From positions 62,001 to 126,000 of the forward strand of contig CAJNYU010000552.1 of assembly GCA_905331475.1 (NCBI GenBank): DNA of 64,000 nt. Reading direction: 5' to 3'. The position numbers were made by a program, and so were the translations under genes. Below, piece after piece: positions 53,478 through 64,000 of the stretch (positions are counted from its first letter, which is position 1; each line of letters starts with the position of its first letter). Source of the DNA: Rotaria socialis (Eukaryota > Rotifera > Eurotatoria > Philodinida > Philodinidae). A model generated the notes under the pieces. The model did not search any database and was not told the DNA's origin. It was given only the letters and a program-made list of their open reading frames with translations.

Positions 53478-55293
53478 ATGAATTCGTCGTCAAAAAATCG
53501 TTCTTCTCAATTTATTCCTTATGATAAACCATTATCAACATGGAAAGAACTGTCAACAAGTTTAAATCCTGCTGAACGTGATTATGTAAAATTTTATTTG
53601 GGCCAATCATTAATCGAACAATGTGAAGAAATTGAAAGTGAAGTTGATAATTTACTTGACATTTGGCGAGATTATCGGTAAGAAAATTCTTCTTTTGCCT
53701 AATGAAAAGAAAAATATTCTTATAAATCTAGAAATGAAACTGTTGCCAATTGTACAGATCCAACACATCGGAGTTTAGCTGAACCACCTGTTCTACGAAA
53801 GCGTTTAACTACTGAAATCGAATTTTTCGTTAAACATATTCATGAACAATGTGCGAAAGATGATCAAATACTTCGTCGACGTCTATCAAATGGACACAAT
53901 TGGAGTGCTATTAACTATGCACTTGTGGCAGGTACTGGAGATGATGAACGCCGTATTCGTGAACGACCTGTATCAGCTCGTGATCGTCATGGACGAGAAA
54001 CACCGATATTAACTATTCCAGAACCAGCTGCAAATATTGATGAAACTAAAATCATAAATCCTCTATCACCACGGACACAATCAAATATTGATATTAATAC
54101 AGTTCGTAATAAGCTACAAGATTTTACCATCGATGATATAATACAACGTTTAAGACAAGCTATTACTGATGATATTAACACCTTTGAAAATCATGTTACT
54201 TATGTACATGTAAGACTTCTTGTTTTTACTAGCATAGCATTATTTTTACTTTGTTTTTACTTTAGCAAAAACTAGAAGAAGAAGCCGATTATCGTGCAAA
54301 AACAAGAGGCCTCTTACGAGAACCAACTCTCGGAGGTAACAACATAAGAAACATTCGAATGAAAATAGATAAACGCTAATTATAAAAGAACAATTGCCTA
54401 TCATAAAGAAAGAATCTAATTTTACTTGTACAGTTTCCATTCTGAAGCAAAAATGAATCTTAATCATCGAACAACTGTTGCTTTATCGTAATTGGACCAG
54501 GATTGTTCGTGTAATGAGATATTACATCGTTTAGAAATGAAAAGAGATACAAATTTTTATTAAGTTAATAGATATTTTGACAGAGCTTTAACTGAAAAAT
54601 GAGACGGGACTTCATCAAAATCACTAGATCTTGGTGAGCCCAACAATCATATGAAAACGTATTTGAGGTTCATTCCGTATTAAAAAATATCAGTTAATTT
54701 TCAAACGGCTAGAAGTAATCCTAATTTAATTCAATTTAGAACTCAGAGATGAACGTAATCGACTGGAAAAAGAGATATTTCACACTACAAATACGCCAGA
54801 GCCATTAGAGCTACCAAATTCGTCGCACAAGTAAATAGTAAAATTACTTTTTGTTTTCATGAATCTAAATACTGATTGTCATAGAAAAACATCCAAACAT
54901 GATACTAGTCGTCGTTCTTCGACAGCTTCTATGAATAGTCCAGTCCTAAGTCCTCGATCGTCACTAGATGAAACACCAATAAAACCTAATCCATCACATG
55001 GGCCTTTACGTGCCTTTGCAGCAGATTCATCGTCAACAACGAAACCCGGTTTAGCCATTGATCGAAAAGTTTCCACAAAACCAGCAACGACTACCAAATC
55101 CAATACACCTGTATTAGTTCGTTTGGGTTCAATTAAACAACAAGATTTATTGAAAAAATATCCAACATTAACAACGACAACACCGACTAATGCTACGATA
55201 TCAACTAAAACTCGAGACAATACATCAACACGAGCTAATTCAGCTGATAAATTTCGTCAAATGGTGCTCGATTGTCGTGAAATCAGCAATTGA
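53478..55293 (+). CDS. CCDC24: CCDC24-like coiled-coil protein
   Basis: About five exons, start ATG at 53478 (the ATG at 53473 opens a stop-terminated frame), stop at 55291-55293. The N-terminal part, SLNPAERDYVKFYLGQSLIE, then EIESEVDNLLDIW and RKRLTTEIEFFVKHIHEQ, aligns with the start of human CCDC24. The strongest match is the central block IDINTVRNKLQDFTIDDII followed by QRLRQAITDDINTFENHV, corresponding to the family's IKDQLNVSNIDQVARHLR block. ELRDERNRLEKEI is the last coiled coil, and the final ~150 residues are Ser/Thr/Pro-rich and disordered. The role of this family is poorly known. The identification rests on recall of the human sequence and conserved order. Confidence 0.75.
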
Positions 55294-55661
55294 ATTCATC
55301 AAGTGGACAAACAAAAAATGATAACATAGTTGCATAGTTTTTTATTTTGTTCAAAATTAACTCTAATTCTACAATGATAATTCATTATAGATAATACGAC
55401 TTATTGTGATTTTCTTTAAGCTATATTTGAATAAATGTGTATAAATTTTTTTGAAAAGAATATATCAATGTGCTATTTTTCTGTCTTAATAAATACACAA
55501 AATTTCTTAATCATACTCAATACTGCGATGATAGCCTGTATTAATCTTTCATGAAGCGATATTCAGAGAAAACTTGTAATTCTTTCAAATCTCACGTATT
55601 TATTCCCTAGTCGAAGTTTTTTTATTCATGCGCTTGCCAAAACTTGAGCTCAAGATGTGTC

Positions 55662-56053
55662 CACCAGAGCTTCGCGTGAGATGGGATCGGACGAATATTT
55701 TTGGAAAATTTTAAGCAGACAAGAAAGAATCAAAATATCTTTCGATATGATTCTATGATATGTATACTATCTCAATCCATTAAAATTAAAGATCGTTGTC
55801 TTAGATGACTTTTAAAAGCTTATATTCGTTTTTTTTAAATATTTTTGGTAAATTGAACAACATATACCGAAAATGTTTTAAAATATGAGAATAAAATTTG
55901 AAAGCGGTCACGTACGTCAATAAATATAATTTTAATGGATAAAGATAGTAAGCATATAATAGAATCACATCGAAAGAGACTTCAATTCTTTCTTGTCTGC
56001 TTAAAATTTTCCAAAATTGTTCGTCCCATCCCGTCCCACGAGGAGCTCTGGTG
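55662..56053. repeat. Inverted repeat with ~127 bp arms
   Basis: The left arm (55662-55788) and right arm (55927-56053) are reverse complements at roughly 80-85% by eye, with a 138 bp spacer. Shared landmarks include GGAAAATTTTAAGCAGACAA and ATCCATTAAAATTA. Both arms, read in their own orientation, give similar peptides containing FWKILSRQERI, so an open frame was duplicated head to head, or the pair are two copies of one repeat family. Confidence 0.75.
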
Positions 56054-56132
56054 TCCATAGTGCATGAGCAAGAAGTTTAAGAACTTGAGCTCACCGAAAG
56101 GCCTCATGTCTTGCCTCAAGATGTGTCCATAG

Positions 56133-56164
56133 TTCTTGACTTTCTTGATCAAGAAAGTCAAGAA
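56133..56164. repeat. 32 bp perfect palindrome
   Basis: The two 16 bp halves are exact reverse complements centred between 56148 and 56149 (core CTTGATCAAG, outer TTCTTGACTT on the left). There is no loop, so it could form a cruciform or be the 3' hairpin-like end of a mobile element. Confidence 0.85.
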
Positions 56165-58452
56165 TTGCATGTGCTTGCAAAAAAACGTTCGACCAAGGTT
56201 ATTATATCACATTTTATTACAAATGAAGGATTGTGCACTAAAATAATTTCTATCAGCCGATACAAACAAACATTTTCTTGAGGGTTTATACTGAAAATAT
56301 CATCGCTTCAACGGCGATTACATTCTGCTCTCACTGTATGCATTTATTAGTTTGTCGAATATGAGTCAATTTTGTTCTACAAACTTTTATATATTGAGTG
56401 CTTACGACAGATGCTATTTAATTGATTCTTGAACAAACAATGGACGCCCTGTAGAAATCTACAATACATTTCAACTCATTAGGATGCAATATGATACCGT
56501 CATAGAGAACGTGCGAAATATATACCCTATTCGCAATAGAACTAATACAGGCGAATGTTGATGAAAATCTTCTGTCGATTTAAAAGAGTTTACAATATGT
56601 TTGGTATATAGTTCTATATCGAGTACACGTCTCTAAGCGGGTTAGTGAATTGAAACTCAGAAAAATGATTTTGCAAGGAGGAATTTTAAGGAAAAACAAA
56701 TTCCTCAATATTATAAAATGAAAAACAAAAGAGCACACAGCGCCCACTTTGTACAACCCTTGACGACCTGTCAAAATTTCTTATTCACTTGAATTTTTGC
56801 TGATGTGCTCTTCGAAAAAGTTCACAGTAAAGCATGTCCTTTGAAGCCACCTTGTTTTTCGAGGAAACAGTGCCGATTTAAAAATTTTATTCTTTTTAAT
56901 CGCCGAGCTGATTTGAATGCGAACAGTGAATGTGAGTGAACTGTGGTTTTTCCCAGCTACTTATTTTACGTGTAAAGCTAGAACATAACTCATGTGTTTC
57001 CTGTAGTAACCAATAACGAGTTGAAAACGTTTAGGTATCTAATACAAGCATCCAGGGTGTAGAAAAATTCATTTATCAGAAATTCTTAACGTCTATTTTC
57101 ATGGTTTGCAGTTCGCTCATATATTTCATGAAAAATTCAAGTTGGACAGTTCATTTAGATTCGAAGGCTATACCTAATCTGATTGTTTTGACTGAATTTA
57201 CGATTTTGTGAAGCTTCATCTTTCAAGAAATATTCATCATCAAAATATGACTAAAGTAGTATACACTGAGTACTATAGGGCTATAAAAGGGTTAACCGAG
57301 GAATCATGGCCTGTAGAGTTTAATTCCTATGTAAAATAGTACATTCAAGTTCGTTGAGATATTGATAGGAAAATTTCATCACAGAAACTGAATTTTATTC
57401 TGTATGAATCAGCGCTTGAATTGCGAATAAGTTTCACGAACAAGTCCATAAAAATAAAACTTACGGTTCTACACATCTCTATTGGAAAAGGCCTGCTAAC
57501 CCACAGAAACTACTAGAGAAAGCTGAATTTTTTACTAGACCGGTGATTCAGCGAGATCCTTCTATAGTCGCATCTGAAGCCATGCCTTTCCAGGTCCATC
57601 ATTCAGCCCGCCTGAAACAATCAAGAAACAGCGTAATTAATGCCCTAAACGATGAAAACGACCACCATTTTCCGACAGCTCGGATTACGGACCGTTTTTC
57701 CTCGGAACGTTAACGACGTCGGTTAAGGCCGTTTCCGATGAAAAAGATCGCGTGATAAAAGGACTCTACTCTCGTCCAGGGTGTCAAGATTTTCCGATAG
57801 CTTTCCGATTTCCTGATTTTCTTTGGGTTTTTTAAATTTTTTTAAATTTAAGTTTTTTGAGCGCTCCAAGATAATTTAATCGTATACGAACAGATCAATT
57901 CTGGTCTGTCTTACTAAATAATTGTCCGAATTCAACATAAAATATGAAAAAACTCATTTGTTAGATTTTTTCAATTCCACGAGCAAACCCTTTTGTCGAA
58001 AGAATATTTATTCATAATGAGACATTTATGGTTTGATTATCGTAATGGAATGAATATTGAATTAGCTGCTGCAGAATTGAAAATCAGAATGAATTTTAAT
58101 TCTCCTAGCGAGTATTTGTATAAATATCTTTTAACTCAGCGTGATATATTGAAGAACATTCGAGCTAATGAAAAATATGAGCGAAAAAACATTGTGACGT
58201 TTAATAAATTTTAGCGTGTTTTTATACAAATTTTGTAAAATTTATGTGTATGTATAACTTTATACTTTTGAATCAAAAGTTTTGATTATATTTTTATATC
58301 AAATTGATTCTAAGATTATTGAGAAAATGAACAGAAACAGAATCAATGATATTGTGTTATCAAGGCAAAAACAAATAAGCTATTTTAGCATTAAAAAACC
58401 ACTTTTCGATTTTTGAATTTTCGATCTGGCAACCCTGGTTGCAACACAAACA

Positions 58453-59216
58453 ATGCTCGATACGGGCTTATTTGAAGCGTATTCTACTACACATTTCAAC
58501 CAATTGGGTCTTTTGAATCGAATCATTGAATGCAATGGTGAAGGTGAGCAAGCCAAACGAATTGAAAGTGCCATCGATAATTTGGCGCATGTATTTATTA
58601 AATATGGAATGCGTGACCTATTAGGTGTTTGCTCGTACACAATCATTTTCAACTGAACGACGGAGAATATGTTGAGACCGCTCTCAAATCGATTGGTACT
58701 GATGTTCAACAGGTGGTGAGCCATTATTCTAGTGATGGTCATCCATTTGCATTTCACGCCAAAGCTTCAACGTCGTCATCGATGGAAACTGCAGTACCAT
58801 ACATGTGGGCTTGTGATAAAACAGCAAATGCCTACTTTCCAATTCAATTCTTCGATGGAAACAACACAAAGATCGTTGAACGTTTGGCACAATTGTGTGA
58901 TCGAGCAAATTTAATCGAATTTCGCGATGAATATAAACTCGAGCTGAGTAAATATGGTTTGGAAAATGATCTTGGTTTGCTTTTACAATATCAAGATCGT
59001 GTTGAATATAACAAACTGGCTGAAGTTTCCTATGACGTTACTGATGTTAAAATTCGGCAACAAGTTCTTTTTGTCTCTCCTATGGGAAGTGTATAAGAAT
59101 TGATGAAACAATATGGCCACAGTTGTATTCGAAATACGCATTGGAATATTGTTCAAAATGGTGATGGCTCAGCAGGAAAAGCTGCTGCCGGCTGCATCTG
59201 TGGTATCGATTGTTAA
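58453..59216 (+). pseudogene. Decayed intronless gene, fungal-like hypothetical family
   Basis: Frame 1 (58453-58656) reads MLDTGLFEAYSTTHFNQLGL through HVFIKYGMRDLLGV and then leaves frame. A -1 shift near 58626-58632 continues as CLVHNHFQLNDGEYVETALK and runs to a TAA at 59094-59096. The same frame stays open beyond that stop (KQYGHSCIRNTHWNIVQN ... AAAGCICGIDC) to TAA at 59214-59216. So there is one frameshift and one internal stop in about 254 codons, or sequencing errors at both. No introns are present and base composition is visibly less AT-rich than its neighbours. The pattern of a GM-x-x-LLG segment followed by LVHNHFQL..GE recalls a family of fungal hypothetical proteins with a LLHRHF-like motif; that recall is weak. 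Function unknown. Confidence 0.6.
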
Positions 59217-60610
59217 TTCAAGACAAACAACTTTTCACCTTATTAAGAGACAATATATAATATACATACACATTAAATGTAGCATTTTCTTTCCTTTATT
59301 AAGTAGTTCTCAATAAGCCATTGCTTCAAATATTGCCATTCATTGTTTTTTGACATCGGAAAGCGCAAAGACTCGGCACAGGTCAATATACAAACGAAAA
59401 AAAATGATTCAATCATGAAATGAAGATCGAGTGTCTATTGTGACGATGGGCATGTTTTCACTTCTCTCAAAGATCTCATCAGTTATAGTGCATGTAGATG
59501 CGAGTGAGTGGGTCGACACTCATCCTGAATATATTTCCTTTTTTGCCCACATCACTCGCGAGATGGCTAGCATTTGACTTATACGTTCAAGTCCCATAAG
59601 CAGAAAAAAAGTGACTGTGCGGTACAAACTTAAGTAAAAAAAATAAATATTTGAAAGTTATTAAAATTTAAACTGCATCAGAATAAGACATTGAAGGTGA
59701 TTTTGAAGGCAATGATAATAAAGCTTCAGAAAATACTAGAATGAAATAGAAAAAGATAAAAATAACATCTGAAGGAATATATGCTACTGACTCAAATATT
59801 ATAGTTTGACCCACTTTTTTTTAAATAAATATTTGCTACAAAAAACGAGTTCTTTCCGAAGTCAAGACAAAAAACACCATCATCATTGTCCTCATCGTGT
59901 TTTTAAAGTACAAGACAAGAATTGATAACAATCTTTAGTTATCATGAACTTTTGATAACAAAATAGAATCAGTGTAAAGCCTAAAAAAAACATTTTATAT
60001 TCGCCAAGACAACGTTGTTCAAACTTCCTTCAGTTTTTATGACTTGTTTCATAAAAGTAAAATAAACTCTTGACTGAAACAATCAACCATGCGTTTGCAT
60101 CTAAAATTTTCTTTCCAATATCCTCGAGCAATTGAAGGCTTGAATTGTTTTAATGCTTGTGCAAGCATACTATGCTATTCTAGTTTTCACACGAACAGCT
60201 TATGACATACGGTACCATGTGGAAAGAGCCTCTCTGGAAACGATTCAACAAAAACGCCATCTAACGTTATGTCATGACTCTGATTTTTGAAAAAATATAA
60301 ACACATCGAGCGTTCGTTCGTAACCGTTTGTTTGTTAAAAAACGTTGTAACTAAACAGTAAACGAGAAAAGGTTTTGTTTGATTTTTCTTTTCGCATTGT
60401 CCTCAAAGGAAGTTTTTCATTGGTCGATACAATCGTACCCTTCTCAAAGAAGAAAAACAAAAAAAAACATCCATCTTTCTGTTGCATTCTTTGAAATAAT
60501 CGGACCACCGTCAAAACTAAATTTGATTAACTTAGTACGATAATAAACACATCATATATAAGTACTGAGCGCACAGCTTTGTTTAGTGAAAATCGAACAA
60601 AAAAACAACG
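59217..60610. other. 1.4 kb intergenic region
   Basis: AT-rich, no supported exon. A TATA-like box at its distal end is listed separately. Confidence 0.45.
60555..60562 (+). promoter_or_regulatory. TATA-like box for DUF5765 gene
   Basis: TATATAAG lies 56 bp upstream of the start codon at 60611, a fitting distance for a short 5' leader. Confidence 0.35.
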
Positions 60611-61587
60611 ATGTGTTTTTCTATGGAAATGTCAGCGGCATTTGCAGCTATTGGTCTTTTTTCATCTTGGTGGATATGGACAAAAACTTCAAATACTCAA
60701 TTAGCAAGCGGAGTTTTCTTCTTTTTCACAATGGAATTATTACAATCAATTCAGTATTTATTTATTGCACCCAATCTTGACTCACCCATATGCGATACAA
60801 TTATCAACCAAGTTTTAACTATTGCCGGATTTTTACATATATGTTTACAACCTTATTTTTGTCATGTTATCAATGCATCATTGACCAAAAATCAAAAATA
60901 TATTGATCGCTATTTGGTCATTAAACGTCTATGTTTAATAGGTAAAATCTAAAGAGGTTTCTAACTTGTTTTTTCTTAAATTGAATTCGATACATTTGCA
61001 GGTGGTTTCATGTTATTTGGTCGATTTCTGTTGGCTTATCAATGGCCACAAACAATGAATGGACCATCAACAGAATGGTTACGTGGTTCAAAATTATGCA
61101 CATATCGTGGTATGAAATGATCTTTTATTTTTGTCGATGAAAGTATTATATTTAGTTTTCTGTAGGAAACTATCATCTTGCTTGGTCAGTACCAATGGCT
61201 GATCCAACCTATGTTATTCCGGGCGCAGCAATTCATTCATTTTTAATGTTTGCTCCATTCTTTGCATTATATGAAAAGAAAGGCATGATAATTCAAGGAA
61301 TATTTTTGTTTGCTTTTGGACCCTATTTGGCTGGTCTTATAACACCAAATTTAATGGAACAAGCTTCAATTTGGTGTTTCTTCTCAATTGCACAAATCGC
61401 TATTATGTTGTTTTGTATTCGCGAAACCTTAATTATCAATTGGGGACGCAACAAAAGTGGTCATGCATCGTTACTTAGTGGCAAACAGTCAGGTGTTGCT
61501 ACTGCCGCTACCACCACTGCTACACAAAACGTCTTTCCTGATGAAAATGTTGTCAAAAACAACAGAAAACAAAGAAAATTAGCTTAG
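60611..61587 (+). CDS. Multi-pass membrane protein, DUF5765-like
   Basis: Three exons. MCFSMEMSAAFAAIGLFSSW opens the protein and resembles the start of the DUF5765 family. About seven hydrophobic segments follow, including FFFTMELLQSIQYLFIAPNL, VLTIAGFLHICLQPYF, GGFMLFGRFLLAYQWPQ, YVIPGAAIHSFLMFAPFFAL, GIFLFAFGPYLAGLI and FFSIAQIAIMLFCIRE. CTYRGNYHLAWSVPMADPTY spans the second splice junction (exon ends RG, next begins NYHLAW). The C-terminal ~45 residues are polar and low complexity. Family function is not known to me; the fold could be enzymatic or transport-related. ATG at 60611 is chosen because the conserved MCxS start follows immediately. Confidence 0.75.
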
Positions 61588-62665
61588 AAATTAACTTGAA
61601 ATAGATTTAAAAATCGTAGATACATATAATAAACATAGAAAGAAGAACAAATACGATTTGTTCTAATTTTAAAATATCGATTCACTTTTATTGTTTATTT
61701 ATTTCAAGCTTCTAACTCTATAAAAACTATTATAAAGAGATAAACATATCTAAAGTAGCAATGGTTTCAAGAAATTAAAAAACACATGACTTTATTAAAA
61801 AGAAGCAGACTGAATCGTATAGTTAATAGATGAAGACGAACTCAAAAGGCTCATGTGCATGTTTCGTTTTGTTCATTCAATCATATCAACGATAAAAATC
61901 GATTGTATTGTCAGTTATTTTTCATGAGCGAATGTCAATTTGATTCATATTTTTTTCTTAAATAAAACTGCGTAAATCTGAGCGAATAGCAAATAAAGAT
62001 AAAGCCGAAACTGTTCGTATTTAGAGATTCATCAATTGAGCAAGCAAGATCGTTCATGATGATTTCCGTGAGAAGCAAAATATTTGATCGACTATCTCAT
62101 AATATTTCACATTTAGTCTGATAATAATTGTAGAACTGTCAAGTAAACCTCTGTAGATTCTATTTTTCTTTTTAGTTTATAAAAAGTTTTTTTTTAAGAT
62201 TTAGATAATAGAATGAGACGACTTTCTTATGTCATATAATTATCAAAATCATCTAAATGTTCTTTCCCACTTCCCGTTCGAATTAGTAAATCTTACATAT
62301 GTGCTATTGTGGAAGTCGTATTTCAGTAGGTGCTCTAGAGTATGGGGAAAAGTCGGAGGAAAACTTAATCAATGAATTACTTAGTTAATAGACAAAATAA
62401 TTTTTGAGCTAGATACCTAATGCAGTGTCGTATCCTTCGAATTTTAATCTATACATCCAATAGCTATGCGAGCGATTGCATGATTATTTCTATTTGTGTT
62501 ACTTATCGTGGTAATAAAAATCTAGAAAAACGACTTGGTTGTTTTTTATTCAATAATTTCATTAGATAAAATGTATTGTGTATATTTCAAGAATGAAAAG
62601 CAATACAACAAAAATCATGTTTTCACTACATAAAAGTTCGAAAGAAACACTAAGATCTTGTATGA
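61588..62665. other. 1.1 kb intergenic region
   Basis: Between the convergent 3' ends of the DUF5765 gene (+) and TRPC-like gene (-). AT-rich, several AATAAA-like signals (for example ATAATAAACATAG near 61626), no exon recognised. Confidence 0.45.
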
Positions 62666-64000
62666 TTATTCTTTTTTATTACTTAAATGAAGTTTAATTT
62701 GTTCCAAATTGAATGTATTTTTAAAATTGTTATTGAGTTTATTCATTGAATTTTCAATTGTATCTTGTAATTCATCTAATCCTTCAATTTCATGAAATAA
62801 TTCAAAAGAAAATGATGTTACGTCATGTTTCATTTCTTTTAATTGTAAAGCATCTTGCCCTTCGTCGAGATCAATACGACTATTTCTATAGTACAGTAAA
62901 AATCGTTTAACAATACGTTCAATAACTATTTTATATGTTAAACTATCATTTGCAGTATCACTATTTTTCCGTTTAAAAATCTTTTCATTTTTAAAATCGT
63001 CCAATTCACTCTCAGTATTCATTTTATCATTGCTACTAGGATGTCCCTCGATATTAAAATAGAGTAAATTTTCTAATCTGTTTTGAGTAGGAATTTTTAT
63101 AACATTATTATTCTTTGTGATACGTCTCGTAGAAATCATTTGTTTTATGCGCTTCATAAGATTAATAATTGATGTTGGTGATGGACAAATATTGAATGGC
63201 ACAGGTAAAAATTTATCTAAAAGTACAACGATAAAACAAACAAAATCTACAATTGAACATTATATAGGTAGAACTTTTTATTCAAGAATTATAAGTCGAC
63301 GAGCTAGGAAGGAGCTAATTAACGAACTATATTTAAAAATATAAATCAAAGGAAAACATATCAATTGAGAGAATTGTCATGGTTTTGCAGTGAACTACTG
63401 ACCAATGTTGAATTCTCTAGAAAAAAATCTTTACTCATTCATTTCTTTCAATTTTACAACGATTTTTTATTCGCTAAAATTTATCTTGATTCGAGTTGCA
63501 AATATGAAATAAATGAATTCTTAACACAGAAATTCTATAAAAATTGTTATAGTCCTATTCGAAGACAATAGTAGACTCCTGTAAACGACTGAAGAATAAT
63601 AACTCGTTTTGTTCAATGTAAATCTATATTTACCGTCTTGTATATATTTCATGTAAAGTTTTGAACGTGCAAATTTCCATTCGATATCAGCTCGATCATC
63701 AATATCTTCGATTGTTTGTTCGAGCATGGCAATTAATGTATTGATGAGAACAGTAAAACATATAAATATAAAAAGACTATAGAGAATAAAACCAAGATTC
63801 GACATGATACTATCAAAACCAGATAAATAACTATTTAGATCAGGTTTAAAACATGAAAGTGTGACAAGTTCATATCCACGATCCTATTACAGGATGATCT
63901 GAAAATTTTAGTTCGACTATTAACTGTTCATACATACTGGTAACCCACTCTTTCCAACATTCATGAATAATGTAAAAAATGTTGTTAATAGTGTTCTTGG
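62666..64000 (-). CDS. TRPC: TRPC-like cation channel, C-terminal part (cut by window edge)
   Basis: Three exons visible. The last exon (63216-62666) begins KFLPVPFNICPSPTS, like the TRPC block LPxPFNxxPSPKS. A 417 bp intron (63217-63633) separates it from the exon giving ILYSLFIFICFTVLINTLIA as transmembrane helix 6, then DRADIEWKFARSKLYMKY, the TRP box region with EWKFAR. A 54 bp intron (63884-63937) joins this to an exon that runs off the window and ends TLLTTFFTLFMNVGKSGLP, the pore-loop side. The tail after the TRP box has about 180 residues with a coiled-coil-like acidic end (EIEGLDELQDTIENSMNKL). TRPC channels pass calcium and sodium downstream of phospholipase C. The upstream ankyrin repeats and helices S1-S5 lie outside the window. 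Confidence 0.85.

Larger units (their letters stand above)
55294..58452. other. 3.1 kb repeat-bearing intergenic region
   Basis: After a probable polyadenylation signal for CCDC24 (GAATAAATG near 55430), this region holds an inverted repeat (55662-56053), a 32 bp palindrome (56133-56164), repeated CAAGATGTGTCCA motifs (55650 and 56117), and a GC-richer block (57580-57800). A 73-codon open frame at 57993-58214 includes HLWFDYRNGMNIELAAAELK, which could be a helix-turn-helix, but no homology is recognised. Confidence 0.6.

Noticed and set aside
57993..58214. Plus-strand frame of 73 codons with a possible helix-turn-helix.
   Set aside because: No homology recognised and no further coding sequence; noted in the intergenic entry only.

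Overview
The window is nuclear DNA from a small, AT-rich animal genome. Genes lie on both strands, most introns are about 50-70 bp with plain GT..AG ends, and a few introns reach 0.5-1.2 kb. All clear genes are of animal type. A lophotrochozoan-style CCAP neuropeptide, very short introns and a decayed intronless gene resembling a fungal family together suggest a bdelloid rotifer (Adineta/Rotaria type). That assignment is an inference; no rRNA or species marker is present.

Left third (0.26-27.3 kb): a small membrane-anchored protein with a divergent CAP-like ectodomain (-); LRRC9, a very long leucine-rich-repeat protein (-, 1.18-9.23 kb, first exon not found); a 4.6 kb repeat-rich gap holding a GC-rich CCCCGGGGA repeat island and a MITE-like element; an SLC26 anion transporter with STAS domain (+); and an ASK-family MAP3K covering the whole redox/TPR regulatory region, kinase domain and C-terminal coiled coil (-).

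Middle (29.1-44.1 kb): a PPM1A/B-type PP2C phosphatase (+), immediately followed by the Golgi tether subunit COG5 (+); a flavin polyamine-oxidase-like gene (+); a one-exon CCAP neuropeptide precursor (-); and a Maelstrom (piRNA pathway) gene that keeps the EHHCHC residues but shows no HMG box (-).

Right third (44.1-64 kb): a foldback element with ~190 bp arms beside an array of AAGACGCTT motifs; two tandem Na+/K+-ATPase beta subunits (+); a chondroitin-synthase-like double glycosyltransferase (+); CCDC24 (+); a 3.1 kb repeat-bearing gap with a second inverted repeat and a 32 bp perfect palindrome; a broken intronless gene with one frameshift and one in-frame stop (+); a DUF5765 multi-pass membrane protein (+); and the 3' end of a TRPC-type cation channel (-), cut by the window edge.

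The genes are mostly unrelated housekeeping, signalling and transport genes, not an operon-like system. Two loose pairings are worth noting. ASK kinase and the PP2C phosphatase are divergent neighbours, and PP2C enzymes are known to oppose stress MAPK cascades. Maelstrom, a transposon-silencing factor, lies next to a foldback repeat. Neither pairing is shown here to be functional. No tRNA, rRNA, CRISPR array or intact transposase was found.
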